Of a DNA stretch of 64,000 bases, positions 1 to 8,971 are shown in pieces. Below the pieces are notes generated by a model, which saw only the letters and a list, made by a program, of their open reading frames with translations, was not told the DNA's origin and made no database searches. Origin of the DNA: Vineibacter terrae. Its GTDB lineage: Bacteria > Pseudomonadota > Alphaproteobacteria > Reyranellales > Reyranellaceae. Position numbers and translations under genes: made by a program. The stretch covers positions 1 through 64,000 of the forward strand of contig NZ_VDUZ01000002.1 in assembly GCF_008039615.1 (NCBI RefSeq), in the 5' to 3' direction. Position 1 is the first letter of the stretch; every line of letters starts with the position of its first letter.

Positions 1-222
1 CAAGCGGATGTTCACCCTCGCACACGCCTGACGGGGAAAGTACCACCAAAAATCGCGACCCATGACCTCGGTGCTTTCAAAATCACTCAATCAACTACCC
101 AATAACCTCAGTCCGACAGGCTGCTAGCCGGGCCTGCCGGCGACGACTCATAATGGCGGAACGCCGACGTCCTGTGCTTTATTGGCGGCCATACCCGATC
201 CAACGAACACCGGGACGGCACC
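1..222. other. left-edge non-coding stretch
   Basis: I see no supportable gene before the HerA-like ATPase. Short reading frames here have no family resemblance and overlap the downstream gene. The stretch presumably holds the promoter of the first gene, but I cannot point to a convincing -35/-10 pair. Confidence 0.5.
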
Positions 223-1923
223 ATGAGCGAGGACCTGTCGATTTTCGTCGGCGCGGGCGACACTGACCAGAATCTGCTGCTGAAATACGGCAACCGCCAC
301 GGCCTGATCGCCGGCGCCACCGGCACCGGCAAGACCGTCACCCTGCAGACCCTGGCCGAGGGCTTCGCAGCCTACGGCGTGCCGGTGTTCCTGGCCGACG
401 TCAAAGGCGATCTCTCCGGAATGTCGCAGAAGGGCGGCGACAATCCCAAGGCGGTGGAGCGCGCCAGGCTGCTCAAGATCGACGGCTATGGCGGCCGGGC
501 CTTCCCGACGATGTACTGGGATCTGTTCGGCGAGAAGGGCCAGCCGATCCGCACCACGGTGTCGGAGATGGGACCGCTGCTGCTGTCGCGCCTTCTCGAC
601 CTCAACGCGACCCAGGAAGGCGTGCTGAACATCGTCTTCAAGGTGGCCGACCAGCAGGGCCTGCTGCTGCTCGACTTCAAGGACCTGACGTCGATGCTGC
701 AGTGGTGCGCGGAGAACGCCGCCCAGCTCACCACCGAGTTCGGCAACGTCACCAAGCCCACCATCGGTGCCATCCAGCGCGCATTGCTGGTTCTGGACCA
801 GCAGGGCGGCCAGCAGTTCTTCGGCGAGCCGGCGCTCGACCTGAAGGACATGATCATGCGCGACGCCAACGGCGTCGGCTGCATCAACGTGCTCGCCGCC
901 GACAAGCTGATGCAAAGCCCGCGGCTATACGCGACGTTCCTGCTGTGGCTGCTGTCGGAGCTGTTCGAGACGATGCCCGAGGTCGGCGACACCGACCGGC
1001 CGAAGTTCGTGTTCTTCTTCGATGAGGCACACCTGCTGTTCGACGACGCGCCCAAGGCGCTGATCGACAAGATCGAGCAGGTCGTGCGCCTGATCCGCTC
1101 CAAGGGCGTCGGCGTCTACTTCATCTCGCAGAACCCGCTCGACGTGCCGGAAAGCGTGCTGGGGCAGCTCAGCAACCGGGTCCAGCACGCGCTGCGCGCC
1201 TTCACGCCCAAGGACCAGAAGGCGGTGAAGACCGCGGCGCAGACCTTCCGGCCCAACAAGAAGTTCGACGCCGCCGACGCCATCATCGAGCTCGGCGTGG
1301 GCGAGGCGCTGGTCTCGTTCCTTGACGCCAAGGGTGCCCCGACACCGGTGGAGCGCTGCTTCGTCGCGCCGCCGCAATCGCGCATCGGCCCCGCCACCGA
1401 CGCGGAGCGGCAGGCGGTGATCAAGGCCAGTCCGCTCGCCGGCAAGTATGAACGCGTCGTCGATCGCGATTCGGCCTACGAGGTGCTGATGGGCCGCGCC
1501 GGCGCCGGCCAGCATCAGGATGCGGACATGACGCCGCCGGCGGCGCCCAGCACCCCGCGCCGCCGCGGGCAGTACGGTGCGCCGCCGCTACCGGATACGG
1601 CACCCGGCGGCCCCTGGGGAGCGCCGCCGCAGCAACAGCAACCGCAGCCGCAATGGAATCCGCCGCCGCAACAGCCACCGACCTACGACGCGCCGCCGCC
1701 GCCCCAGGCCCAGCCGCGCCTGCGCCGCTCGCTGCCGCCGGAAGAGGCGCCGCCACCGCGCGCGCCGGCACGCCGCAGCGACAGTGTCATCGATGCGATG
1801 ACCAAAACGGCCGCTCGGACCGTCACTAATGTCGTGGTGCGCGAGGCCACCAAGGCGATCTTCGGCCGCGGCGGTATCGGCTCCTCGATCGTGCGTGGCG
1901 TGCTGGGCGGATTGCTCAAATAG
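223..1923 (+). CDS. HerA-like ATPase, DUF853 (YjgR) family
   Basis: A 566-residue P-loop ATPase of the DUF853/YjgR branch of the HerA-FtsK superfamily. The Walker A motif GATGTGKT lies at about residues 31-38, and the Walker B/DEAH motif (FFFDEAH) has its Asp at about 267. These proteins are predicted hexameric DNA-dependent motors; no substrate is established for this branch. The ATPase core ends near residue 430. It is followed by about 100 residues of low-complexity Pro/Gln/Arg sequence and a short hydrophobic, Gly-rich C-terminus (RGVLGGLLK). The gene is followed after 10 bp by an acetyltransferase, so co-transcription is possible. Family assignment is firm; the cellular role is unknown. 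Confidence 0.9.
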   Translation: MSEDLSIFVGAGDTDQNLLLKYGNRHGLIAGATGTGKTVTLQTLAEGFAAYGVPVFLADVKGDLSGMSQKGGDNPKAVERARLLKIDGYGGRAFPTMYWDLFGEKGQPIRTTVSEMGPLLLSRLLDLNATQEGVLNIVFKVADQQGLLLLDFKDLTSMLQWCAENAAQLTTEFGNVTKPTIGAIQRALLVLDQQGGQQFFGEPALDLKDMIMRDANGVGCINVLAADKLMQSPRLYATFLLWLLSELFETMPEVGDTDRPKFVFFFDEAHLLFDDAPKALIDKIEQVVRLIRSKGVGVYFISQNPLDVPESVLGQLSNRVQHALRAFTPKDQKAVKTAAQTFRPNKKFDAADAIIELGVGEALVSFLDAKGAPTPVERCFVAPPQSRIGPATDAERQAVIKASPLAGKYERVVDRDSAYEVLMGRAGAGQHQDADMTPPAAPSTPRRRGQYGAPPLPDTAPGGPWGAPPQQQQPQPQWNPPPQQPPTYDAPPPPQAQPRLRRSLPPEEAPPPRAPARRSDSVIDAMTKTAARTVTNVVVREATKAIFGRGGIGSSIVRGVLGGLLK

Positions 1924-1933
1924 GCCGCCCGTC

Positions 1934-2494
1934 ATGACGCCGCGGCTGGAAACACCCCGGCTGCTGCTCCTGCCGCTGGCGCAGGCGGACGCGCCGGCGA
2001 TCCAGCGCCTGTTCCCGCGCTGGGAGATCGTGCGCTACCTCAATCCGCGCGTGCCCTGGCCGTACCCGTCGGACGGCGCCGAGGTCTTCGTGCGCGACAT
2101 CGGGCTGCCCGCGATCGAGCGCGGCGACGAATGGCTGTGGAGCCTGCGGCTGAGGACGGCGCCCGACACGCTGATCGGGCTGATCCATCTGCTGGCGCCG
2201 AAGGACGCCGAGATGGACAACCGCGGCTTCTGGATCGATCCGACGCATCAGGGCCAGGGGCTGATGACCGAGGCCGCCGATGCCGCCACCGATTTCTGGT
2301 TCAACACGCTCGGCTTTGCGTCCCTGCGCACATCCAAGGCGGTGCCGAATGTCGGCTCCAGCCGCATCACGCAGAAGCAGGGCATGCGGTGCGTGGCGCT
2401 GACCGAGCGCGACTATGTCGGTGGCCGCTTCGCCACCGAGATCTGGGAGATCACGCGCGCGGAGTGGAACGCGGCGAAAGCCAGGACAGGCTGA
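1934..2494 (+). CDS. GNAT family N-acetyltransferase (RimJ/RimL type)
   Basis: A 186-residue GNAT of the RimJ/RimL-like subgroup. It opens with the characteristic ETPRLLLLPL and has an acetyl-CoA-binding region around HQGQGLMTEA, a variant of the Q/RxxGxG/A loop, at mid-protein. The frame stays open upstream into the preceding gene, but ATG 1934 matches the normal N-terminus of the family and lies 10 bp after the ATPase stop. The substrate could be a small molecule or a protein N-terminus; the sequence does not tell. A palindromic repeat lies immediately downstream. Confidence 0.85.
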   Translation: MTPRLETPRLLLLPLAQADAPAIQRLFPRWEIVRYLNPRVPWPYPSDGAEVFVRDIGLPAIERGDEWLWSLRLRTAPDTLIGLIHLLAPKDAEMDNRGFWIDPTHQGQGLMTEAADAATDFWFNTLGFASLRTSKAVPNVGSSRITQKQGMRCVALTERDYVGGRFATEIWEITRAEWNAAKARTG

Positions 2495-2514
2495 CGCCAT
2501 AGAGAGGGCAGGAC

Positions 2515-2618
2515 TGTCATCCCGAGCGCCCCTTCGACAGGCTCAGGAGAGGGATCTCCTGCGACAAGACGCACGGTGCGCCATTCGCGGGAGATTCCTT
2601 GCTGTGCTCGGGATGACA
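2515..2618. repeat. palindromic intergenic repeat, copy 1 (long form)
   Basis: A 104-bp near-palindrome with terminal arms TGTCATCCCGAGCG and CGCTCGGGATGACA-like. The left arm carries about 20 extra bases (CCCTTCGACAGGCTCAGG) that are also present in the copies at 21603 and 26503. It fills the gap between two convergent genes. The right arm is partly degraded (GATTCCTTGCTGTGCTCG). Confidence 0.9.
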
Positions 2619-2631
2619 GCTTCAAGGTAGC

Positions 2632-3123
2632 TTACCCCGGCAGCTTCTCGACGCCGTAGCGCAGGCGGTTGCGCTCCATCAGCACCTGGCGCGGCTCGGG
2701 CTCCTCGCCACGCAGCAGCGCGCCCAGCATGTCGAGAAGCGTATGCCAGCCCGTCCGGGTCAGGCCTTCGAAGCCGGCGAGGATGGGGCGGTGCGTCAAC
2801 GTCAGCAGCACGTCATCGCCATGCGGCTTCAACTCGATCATCACGTAGGATTCCGGAAAGGGCGACTCCACATCGTCCGGCCCGAACACGTTCCAGGTGT
2901 AGGCCAGCAGCCGCGGCGGCTTCCATTGCGTGACGATGCCGCGGATATGGCCCTTGCCGATATCGACGGCGCCGCCGGCGCGCGGCTCGATCGTCCCCTC
3001 CCCCAGCCAGCCCGCCAGATGCGCGCTGGTGGTCAGGTATGCCCAGACCCGCTCGATCGGGCCGGGCAGCACACGCTCGAAGCGCACCACCGTGTCGGTG
3101 CCAAGCTGGCCGTCATCGCTCAT
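2632..3123 (-). CDS. SRPBCC (AHSA1-like) domain protein
   Basis: A 163-residue single-domain START/Bet v1-type protein of the AHSA1 group. Typical features are the opening VVRFERVLPGPIERVWAYLT, a GWLGEGTIEPRAGG segment and a C-terminal amphipathic helix region with LTRTGWHTLLDML. Such proteins bind hydrophobic ligands. The gene overlaps the 3' end of an ArsR-type regulator by 11 bp. ArsR-SRPBCC pairs are a recurrent bacterial operon in which the regulator is thought to control its partner. The ligand is unknown. Confidence 0.88.
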   Translation of the reverse strand: MSDDGQLGTDTVVRFERVLPGPIERVWAYLTTSAHLAGWLGEGTIEPRAGGAVDIGKGHIRGIVTQWKPPRLLAYTWNVFGPDDVESPFPESYVMIELKPHGDDVLLTLTHRPILAGFEGLTRTGWHTLLDMLGALLRGEEPEPRQVLMERNRLRYGVEKLPG

Positions 3124-3496
3124 GGCGGGTTCCCTTGTTCCGGCGCGTCGGCGCGGCCACGCGATCCTCGGCGCGCAGCAGCGCCTCGAGGGCGTCCAGA
3201 CGGGTGGTCCAGAGCGCGCGCTGGGTCTCGATCCATGCCGCCGCCTCGTCCAGCGGCTTCGGATTGAAGGACAGCAGGTGCTCCCGCCCCGCCCGCCGGC
3301 GCGTCACCAGCTGCGCACGCTCCAGCACCCGGACGTGCTTCGACACCGCGTTGAGCGACATGGCGAAAGGCTGCGCCAGGTCGGTAACGCGTACCTCGCC
3401 CGCCGAGAGGCGCTGCAGGATGGCGCGCCGTGTCGGATCGGCCAGCGCCGTCAACGTATGGTCGAGACCGGCAGGTGTTGTCATCGTGGATTTCAT
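3113..3496 (-). CDS. ArsR-family winged-helix regulator
   Basis: A 127-residue winged helix-turn-helix protein. The signature LADPTRRAILQRL is followed by a recognition helix in MSLNAVSKHVRVLERAQLV and the wing RRRAGREHLLSF. It has no CxC metal motif, so it is probably one of the non-metal ArsR regulators paired with SRPBCC proteins. The next gene overlaps its end by 11 bp, arguing for translational coupling. The start could be codon 1 (3496) or the internal ATG at 3484, which gives MTTPAGLD; both leave the domain intact. Confidence 0.88.
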   Translation of the reverse strand: MKSTMTTPAGLDHTLTALADPTRRAILQRLSAGEVRVTDLAQPFAMSLNAVSKHVRVLERAQLVTRRRAGREHLLSFNPKPLDEAAAWIETQRALWTTRLDALEALLRAEDRVAAPTRRNKGTRHER

Positions 3497-3749
3497 TCAA
3501 CTCTGAGGTTGAACGATATCCGAACCGCCGGCGGTGTCAAGCCGAGGAACCGCGAGCGTCACGCGATCGTATCGACCACGCCGCCATCGACGCGAACGGC
3601 AGCGCCGACCACCGCCTGCCAACCACATTCTGTCAACTGACATGCCAGCGCCATGCGCCCGGCGCAGGTGGTCCATCGGGCGACGTCGATTTACGCCCGC
3701 GAGGTGATGCCGATAGGCTTCCGCCGCCTGGACGGGAGGCGACGCGACG

Positions 3750-5963
3750 ATGATTGCTCTGACGGGATATACGGATCGGCTGTCGGCGACGGCCGGCGAG
3801 CGCATTGCGTTCAAGATATCGAGCAGTGGCACCGAGCCGTGCCAGGCGCGGCTGGTGCGGATCCGCAGCGGCGATCCCAATCCCGACGGTCCCGGCATGA
3901 AGCTCGAGGACCTGTCGTCGCGCTTCACCCACAGCTTCGCGTCGCGCCTGCAGCGGTCCTATCCCGGCTCCTACGCGGTCGTCGAACGCGCCGCGGCGCT
4001 GTCGCCGCTGGCGACGATCACCGTCGTCGCCACGATCTGGCCGACGCTGCCCGACAGCGGCGATCAATGCATCCTGTCGCGCTGGGATGCCGATGCCGGC
4101 ATCGGCATCGCGCTGCTGGCGACGCCGCGCGGCCTGGCGCTGGAGATCGGCCGGACGGCGGGCGCGCCGCTACGCCTGGAGACCGGCAAGCCGTTGCGCG
4201 TGCGCGCCTGGTACCGTGTCTGGGCGGTGATCGACCCTGCCACCCGGTCGGTGCGGGTGGGCCAGAGGCCGCTGCGGGCCGAAGCGTTGTGCGACGATTC
4301 CGGCGAGGCCTGGGCCCCGTTCGATGCCGGCCTGGCCCCCGACGCCCGCCGCCCGGTCTTCATCGCGGCGCAGCAGGCGGCGCCGGCGCGACGGTATTTC
4401 AACGGCAAGATCGAGGATCCCATGATCCTGAGCGCCGCGCCCGCGAGCCCGGCGGACCTGACGCTCGACCCGGCGAAGCTGCCAGCGGACACGCTGGCGG
4501 CGTGGGACTTCTCGCGCGGCATCGATGGCATCGACATCGAGGATGTCGGCCCGCAGCGCCTGCACGGCGTGCTGGTAAACCTGCCGGCGCGGGCCATGAA
4601 GGCCTCGACCTGGACCGGCCGCGACATGCGCTGGAGCGATACGCCACGGCAGTATGCGGCGATCCACTTCCATGACGACGACCTGCACGATTGCGGCTGG
4701 CAGACCGATTTCAGCTTCACCGTGCCGGCCGACCTGAGGAGCGGCGTCTACGGCATGCAGCTGAGCTGCGGCCCGCACCGGGACACGATCCCGTTCTATG
4801 TGCGCCCGCCGCGCGGCAAGCCGTCGGCCAGGATCGCCTACCTCGCCGCGACCTTCACCTACCAGGTCTACTTCAATTTCGCGCGCGGCAATCTCGACGA
4901 GGCGATGCGGCAGCGGATGACGGCGTGGAACGCGGCGCCGTCCAACCCGCAGGACCATCCCGAGTTCGGCCTGTCGACCTACAACCGGCACAGCGACCTC
5001 AGCGGCGTGTGCTACTCGTCGCGGCTGCGGCCGGCGCTGACCTTCCGGCCCGGCTTCATGACCTTCAACGACCCGCGCGGCTCGGGCCTGCGCCACTTCC
5101 CGGCCGACACGCACCTGCTCGACTGGCTGGAGGCCAAGGGCATCGAGTTCGACGTCATCACCGACGAGGACCTCGACGATCATGGCCTCGAGCTGATCAA
5201 GGGCTACAAGGTCGTCGTCACCGGCTCGCATCCCGAATACCACACCCCGGGCACGCTCGACGCGCTGCAGGCCTATGTCGACGGCGGCGGGCGGCTCGTC
5301 TATCTCGGCGGCAACGGCTTCTACTGGCGCGTGGCGCGCTCGCCCAAGCTGCCCGGCGTGCTGGAGATCCGCCGCGCCGGCGCCGCGATCCGCACCTGGG
5401 CCGCCGAGCCCGGCGAGTATCACCATGCGCTCGACGGCGGCTATGGCGGGCTGTGGCGCCACAACGGCCGGCCGCCGCAGATGCTGGCCGGGATCGGCTT
5501 CTCGGCGCAGGGCCTGTTCGAAGGCTCGTACTATCGCCGTCTTCCGGCGGCGGATGACCCGCGGGTCGCCTGGATCATGGACGGCGTCGGCGACGAGATC
5601 CTGGGCGATTTCGGGCTGAGCGGCGGCGGTGCCGCCGGCTTCGAGCTCGACCGCACCGACCGGCTGCTCGGCACGCCGTACAATGCCGTGGTGATCGCCG
5701 CGTCCGAGAAGCACCAGGACCACTTCGTCGCCGTGCCCGAGGACGTGCTCGGCCTCGCCTCGACTGTGCCGGGCGTGCCGGCGCAGCAGCTCATCCGCGC
5801 CGACATGACCTATTTCGACGCGCCCAACGGCGGCGCCGTCTTCGCCACCGGTTCGATCACGTTCTGCGGCAGCCTTGCGCACAACGGCTACGACAACAAC
5901 ATCTCGCGCATCGTGTTCAACGTGCTCAACCGTTTCGGCGAGCTGGGACTGGCGTGGAAATAA
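3750..5963 (+). CDS. N,N-dimethylformamidase-type large subunit (orphan)
   Basis: A 737-residue protein resembling the catalytic large (beta) subunit of N,N-dimethylformamidase, about 760 residues in characterised enzymes. The N-terminal half (about 1-330) is beta-rich and lectin-like. The C-terminal half has the blocks TYQVYFN, STYNRHSDLSG, GSHPEYHTP and GGGRLVYLGGNGFYWR. In known DMFases a mononuclear iron is held by two Tyr and one Glu; Tyr371, Tyr411 and Glu496 are the likely equivalents by motif and spacing. The small subunit (about 130 residues) that normally accompanies it is not encoded on either side, so the true substrate may differ from dimethylformamide. The ATG at 3750 matches a normal N-terminus. 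Confidence 0.85.
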   Translation: MIALTGYTDRLSATAGERIAFKISSSGTEPCQARLVRIRSGDPNPDGPGMKLEDLSSRFTHSFASRLQRSYPGSYAVVERAAALSPLATITVVATIWPTLPDSGDQCILSRWDADAGIGIALLATPRGLALEIGRTAGAPLRLETGKPLRVRAWYRVWAVIDPATRSVRVGQRPLRAEALCDDSGEAWAPFDAGLAPDARRPVFIAAQQAAPARRYFNGKIEDPMILSAAPASPADLTLDPAKLPADTLAAWDFSRGIDGIDIEDVGPQRLHGVLVNLPARAMKASTWTGRDMRWSDTPRQYAAIHFHDDDLHDCGWQTDFSFTVPADLRSGVYGMQLSCGPHRDTIPFYVRPPRGKPSARIAYLAATFTYQVYFNFARGNLDEAMRQRMTAWNAAPSNPQDHPEFGLSTYNRHSDLSGVCYSSRLRPALTFRPGFMTFNDPRGSGLRHFPADTHLLDWLEAKGIEFDVITDEDLDDHGLELIKGYKVVVTGSHPEYHTPGTLDALQAYVDGGGRLVYLGGNGFYWRVARSPKLPGVLEIRRAGAAIRTWAAEPGEYHHALDGGYGGLWRHNGRPPQMLAGIGFSAQGLFEGSYYRRLPAADDPRVAWIMDGVGDEILGDFGLSGGGAAGFELDRTDRLLGTPYNAVVIAASEKHQDHFVAVPEDVLGLASTVPGVPAQQLIRADMTYFDAPNGGAVFATGSITFCGSLAHNGYDNNISRIVFNVLNRFGELGLAWK

Positions 5964-5986
5964 CGCCGCAAGCACCCTGCTGCCGG

Positions 5987-6499
5987 TCAGTCCGGCAGCA
6001 TGATGCCCTTGAGCTCGAGGCGTGACACCTTCACGCCCCACGCATCGGCGGCCGGCTCGACGCCTTGCAACAGGGCCACATTGACGGCAGCGCGGTCGGT
6101 CGCGAGTTCCGCGATCGTGCGGGTCGCCGTGACATCCCGCATGTGCGTGCCGACCAACTGGATGAGCGCGGGTTGCAGGTCGGCCACCTCGTAGGTGGCT
6201 TTCACGGCATCAACGATCCGGTAGCCCAGGACCGCGCCGGCTTCGACCTCGGCATTGTCTCGGGTGGTCGCGCGCTGCGGCGGCACGTCCAGCGCCGTCT
6301 CCCGCATGTCGAGCCTGGCGCCGATCCGTTCCACGATCGGCACGACGAAATGAAGTCCCGGCGTCAGCACGCGGTTGAACCGGCCCAGGCGCTCGACCGT
6401 CCAGTTTGCTTCCCGTGGCACTTTCGTGAAGCTGGCCCGCAGCAATACGATGGCCAGCACGACGATGACGGCGATGGCGAGGAACCCGGTCAAGTCCAT
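5987..6499 (-). CDS. short SPFH/Band 7 domain protein
   Basis: A 170-residue protein with one N-terminal membrane helix (about residues 5-22) followed by an SPFH domain (FTKVPREANWTVERLGRF to KVSRLELKGIM). Stomatin/QmcA relatives run to about 250-330 residues with a C-terminal coiled coil used for oligomerisation. Here a TGA stop follows LPD immediately after the core domain. A strong Shine-Dalgarno sequence (GGGAGGGAG) precedes the ATG. There is no obvious continuation in another frame downstream, so this is either a genuinely short form or an old truncation. It may act as a membrane-microdomain scaffold, though without the coiled coil assembly would differ. Confidence 0.8.
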   Translation of the reverse strand: MDLTGFLAIAVIVVLAIVLLRASFTKVPREANWTVERLGRFNRVLTPGLHFVVPIVERIGARLDMRETALDVPPQRATTRDNAEVEAGAVLGYRIVDAVKATYEVADLQPALIQLVGTHMRDVTATRTIAELATDRAAVNVALLQGVEPAADAWGVKVSRLELKGIMLPD

Positions 6500-6550
6500 G
6501 ACTCCCTCCCCATCTCCGTCGCGGATACGCCGGAACGCGCCGGCCGGCCG

Positions 6551-7693
6551 TCACACCAGGCGATCCAGCTCCTTCACGATCGCATCACCCATCTCCTGGG
6601 TGCCGACCTTCTTGAGCCCTTTGGCCGCGGCGGCCTTGTCGTCGAGACCGCCCGTCAGCAGGTCGGCGGTACGGTAGCCGGCCGCCAGCACGTTCTCGAC
6701 GGCGCGCTCGACGAGGTCGGCCTCGCTCGACAGGTCGAACGAGTAGCGCAGCATCATGGCGTAGCTCATCGTCTCGGCCAGCGGATTGGCGATGCCTTTG
6801 CCCGCGATGTCGGGCGCGCTGCCGTGGATCGGCTCGTAGAGCGCCTTGCGCCGGCCCGTGGCGTCGGGCGCGCCCAGCGAGGCCGACGGCAGCATGCCCA
6901 GCGATCCGGTCAGCATCGAGGCCTCGTCCGACAGGATGTCGCCGAACAGGTTGTCGGTGACGATGACGTCAAACTGGTGCGGCCAGCGCAGCAGCTGCAT
7001 GGCCAGCGCATCGGCATACATGTGGCTGAGCTGCACGTCGCCGTAGCTCTCCTTGTGCAGCTTCGTGGCCTCATCGCGCCACAGCACGCCGGTGTGCATG
7101 ACGTTGGCCTTCTCGGCCGAGCAGACCTTGTTCTGGCGCTTGCGGGCGAGCTCGAAGGCCACGGCGCAGACGCGGCGGATCTCGCCCGAGGTGTAGCGTT
7201 GCGTGTCGACGCCCTCGCGCTCGCCGTTGGGCAGGGTCTTGATGCCGCGCGGCTCGCCGAAATACACGCCCGACGTGAGCTCGCGGATGATCATGATGTC
7301 GAGGCCCTTGACGATCTCGGGCTTGAGCGTCGAGGCGTCGACCAGGGCATCGAACACCTTCGCCGGCCGCAGGTTGGCGAAGAGGTCCATCTCCTTGCGC
7401 AGGCGCAGCAGGCCGCGCTCCGGCTTCTTCTCGAACGGCAGCGTGTCCCACTTCGGACCGCCGACCGAGCCGAACAGCACGGCATCCGCCTCCAGGGCAG
7501 CCTTGACCGTGTCGTCGCTCACCGGCAGCCCGTGCTTATCGAGCGCGGCGCCGCCGACCGCATCTTCCTTGATGTCGAAGCCGACAGCGCGTTTCTTGCC
7601 CATCCAGGCGATGACCTTGCGCACCTCGTTCATCACCTCGGGCCCGATGCCGTCGCCCGGCAAGACCAGGAGCGTGCGGTTGGAATCGGCCAT
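6551..7693 (-). CDS. leuB: 3-isopropylmalate dehydrogenase
   Basis: A 380-residue cytosolic NAD-dependent enzyme that oxidises and decarboxylates 3-isopropylmalate in leucine biosynthesis. It shows the isocitrate/isopropylmalate dehydrogenase signature ([26 protein letters not shown]) and the substrate-binding region FANLRPAK with [14 protein letters not shown]. The length is normal for the family. GGAGG lies ahead of the ATG. It lies downstream of leuD on the same strand, separated by a hairpin; leuC is further upstream across the RDD/AIM24 cluster. Confidence 0.97.
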   Translation of the reverse strand: MADSNRTLLVLPGDGIGPEVMNEVRKVIAWMGKKRAVGFDIKEDAVGGAALDKHGLPVSDDTVKAALEADAVLFGSVGGPKWDTLPFEKKPERGLLRLRKEMDLFANLRPAKVFDALVDASTLKPEIVKGLDIMIIRELTSGVYFGEPRGIKTLPNGEREGVDTQRYTSGEIRRVCAVAFELARKRQNKVCSAEKANVMHTGVLWRDEATKLHKESYGDVQLSHMYADALAMQLLRWPHQFDVIVTDNLFGDILSDEASMLTGSLGMLPSASLGAPDATGRRKALYEPIHGSAPDIAGKGIANPLAETMSYAMMLRYSFDLSSEADLVERAVENVLAAGYRTADLLTGGLDDKAAAAKGLKKVGTQEMGDAIVKELDRLV

Positions 7694-7725
7694 CGTGTCG
7701 TCCTCCTAACGGATTTCCCGAAACG

Positions 7726-7750
7726 CGAAAGCGCCCGACGCCGGGCGCTC
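7726..7750 (-). terminator. hairpin between leuD and leuB
   Basis: An 8-bp GC-rich stem (AGCGCCCG/CGGGCGCT) with a 4-nt loop lies about 25 nt past the leuD stop. On the minus strand it is followed by TTTCGCGTTT, an interrupted U-tract. It may reduce read-through into leuB rather than fully terminate. Confidence 0.45.
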
Positions 7751-7774
7751 CGCTTCATATGCGAAAGATGTTCT

Positions 7775-8389
7775 TCAGCGGCTCATCGACAGCCAGGGCT
7801 GCGCCGATTTATGCGCCGACTCGTAGGTATCGATCGCCGGCGCCGCCTGCAGCGTCTGGCCGATGTCGTCGAGGCCCTCGAGCAGGCACTGCTTGCGGAA
7901 CGGATCGATGTCGAACTTCACGGTGCCGCCGTCCGGCCCCTTGATCTCCTGGTTCACGAGATCGACGGTGATGATCGCGTTGGCGCCGCGCTCGGCGTCG
8001 TCCATCAGCTTGGCGATGTCTTCCTTGGGCAGCTTGATCGGCAGGATGCCGTTCTTGAAGCAGTTGTTGTAGAAGATGTCGGCGAAGCTCTCGCTGATGA
8101 CGCAGCGGATGCCGAAATCGAGCAGCGCCCAGGGCGCATGCTCGCGGCTGGAGCCGCAGCCGAAATTGGGGCCGGCGACGAGGATCTTGGCGCTCTGATA
8201 GGCCGGGCGGTCGAGCACGAAATCGAGCTTCTTGCCGTCGGCCGAATAGCGCATCTCGTAGAACAGGCCGTCCTTCAGACCGGTACGCTTGATGGTCTTC
8301 AGGAACTGCTTGGGAATGATCATGTCGGTGTCGACGTTGACGATCGGCAGCGGCGCTGCCACGCCTGTCAGTGTCGTGAACTTGTCCAT
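7775..8389 (-). CDS. leuD: 3-isopropylmalate dehydratase small subunit
   Basis: A 204-residue swivelling-domain subunit that pairs with LeuC to isomerise 2- to 3-isopropylmalate. Family signatures are [14 protein letters not shown] near the N-terminus and the motif [14 protein letters not shown], with [18 protein letters not shown] after it. The length is typical. A GGAGCG ribosome site precedes the ATG. It is separated from leuC by four genes of unrelated function but keeps the same direction. Confidence 0.97.
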   Translation of the reverse strand: MDKFTTLTGVAAPLPIVNVDTDMIIPKQFLKTIKRTGLKDGLFYEMRYSADGKKLDFVLDRPAYQSAKILVAGPNFGCGSSREHAPWALLDFGIRCVISESFADIFYNNCFKNGILPIKLPKEDIAKLMDDAERGANAIITVDLVNQEIKGPDGGTVKFDIDPFRKQCLLEGLDDIGQTLQAAPAIDTYESAHKSAQPWLSMSR

Positions 8390-8443
8390 GATCGCTCCTC
8401 CGGTCGGAAACGGCCCGGAATAAACGGGGATTCGCGGCCCAGG

Positions 8444-8965
8444 TCAAGGCGCGGCGACGGGTGGCTCCGATGCCGATTCGGCCGGTGTCGGCTGCGCCGC
8501 GGCCATCGCCACCCGCGCCCCGGCCCACTGGTCGTGCAGCGCCTGGCGCCAGCCCGTGCGCGGCAGCCACAACAGGCAGGCCGGCGCCACCAGCCATGCG
8601 ATCAGGCTGAACAGCGGTGTGCCCAGGACCGGCGTCAGGACGGCGACCAGGGTGGCGCCCCAGAACGGCAAGGTACGCACCACCGCCCGCTCGACCGACA
8701 GGCGCTCGCCGGCCAGCGTGCCGACGGCCAGGCCCAGCCAGCGCTTGCCCAGGGTGGCGCGCCAGCGCGAGGATTCGAGGCCGGCGCGGTAGACCAGGTC
8801 GAGCAGCGCCACCAGCAGCGCCGCGACCGGCGTCAGGCTGCCCTTGTCGCCGGTGAGCCAGATGATCAGCAGCGTCGGCGGGACGAGCAGCAGCGCGTCG
8901 ATCACGCCGGCCGCGAGCCGCCGCCAGACGACGGCAGGAATGGAAAGGGAGCGCCCGCCGGCCAC
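8444..8965 (-). CDS. RDD family membrane protein (RDD-1)
   Basis: A 173-residue protein with an RDD-type arrangement: an N-terminal segment (WRRLAAGVIDALLLVPPTLLII) containing the first membrane helix, a second helix around residues 45-60, the loop TLGKRWLGLAVGTLAGERLS that is diagnostic of the family, and a third hydrophobic stretch (about 115-140). RDD proteins are small integral membrane proteins of mostly unknown role. The GTG start lies 6 nt downstream of the stop of the AIM24 gene, so the two are probably translationally coupled. Unlike its two paralogues nearby it lacks a Pro-rich N-terminal tail; instead its C-terminus is Ala/Pro-rich. Confidence 0.85.
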   Translation of the reverse strand: MAGGRSLSIPAVVWRRLAAGVIDALLLVPPTLLIIWLTGDKGSLTPVAALLVALLDLVYRAGLESSRWRATLGKRWLGLAVGTLAGERLSVERAVVRTLPFWGATLVAVLTPVLGTPLFSLIAWLVAPACLLWLPRTGWRQALHDQWAGARVAMAAAQPTPAESASEPPVAAP

Positions 8966-8971
8966 CTGACC

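Noticed and set aside
4170-6041. A 623-codon minus-strand frame opposite the DMFase-like gene
   Set aside because: Low-complexity Arg/Ala/Val sequence without family resemblance; the plus-strand gene has recognisable motifs.
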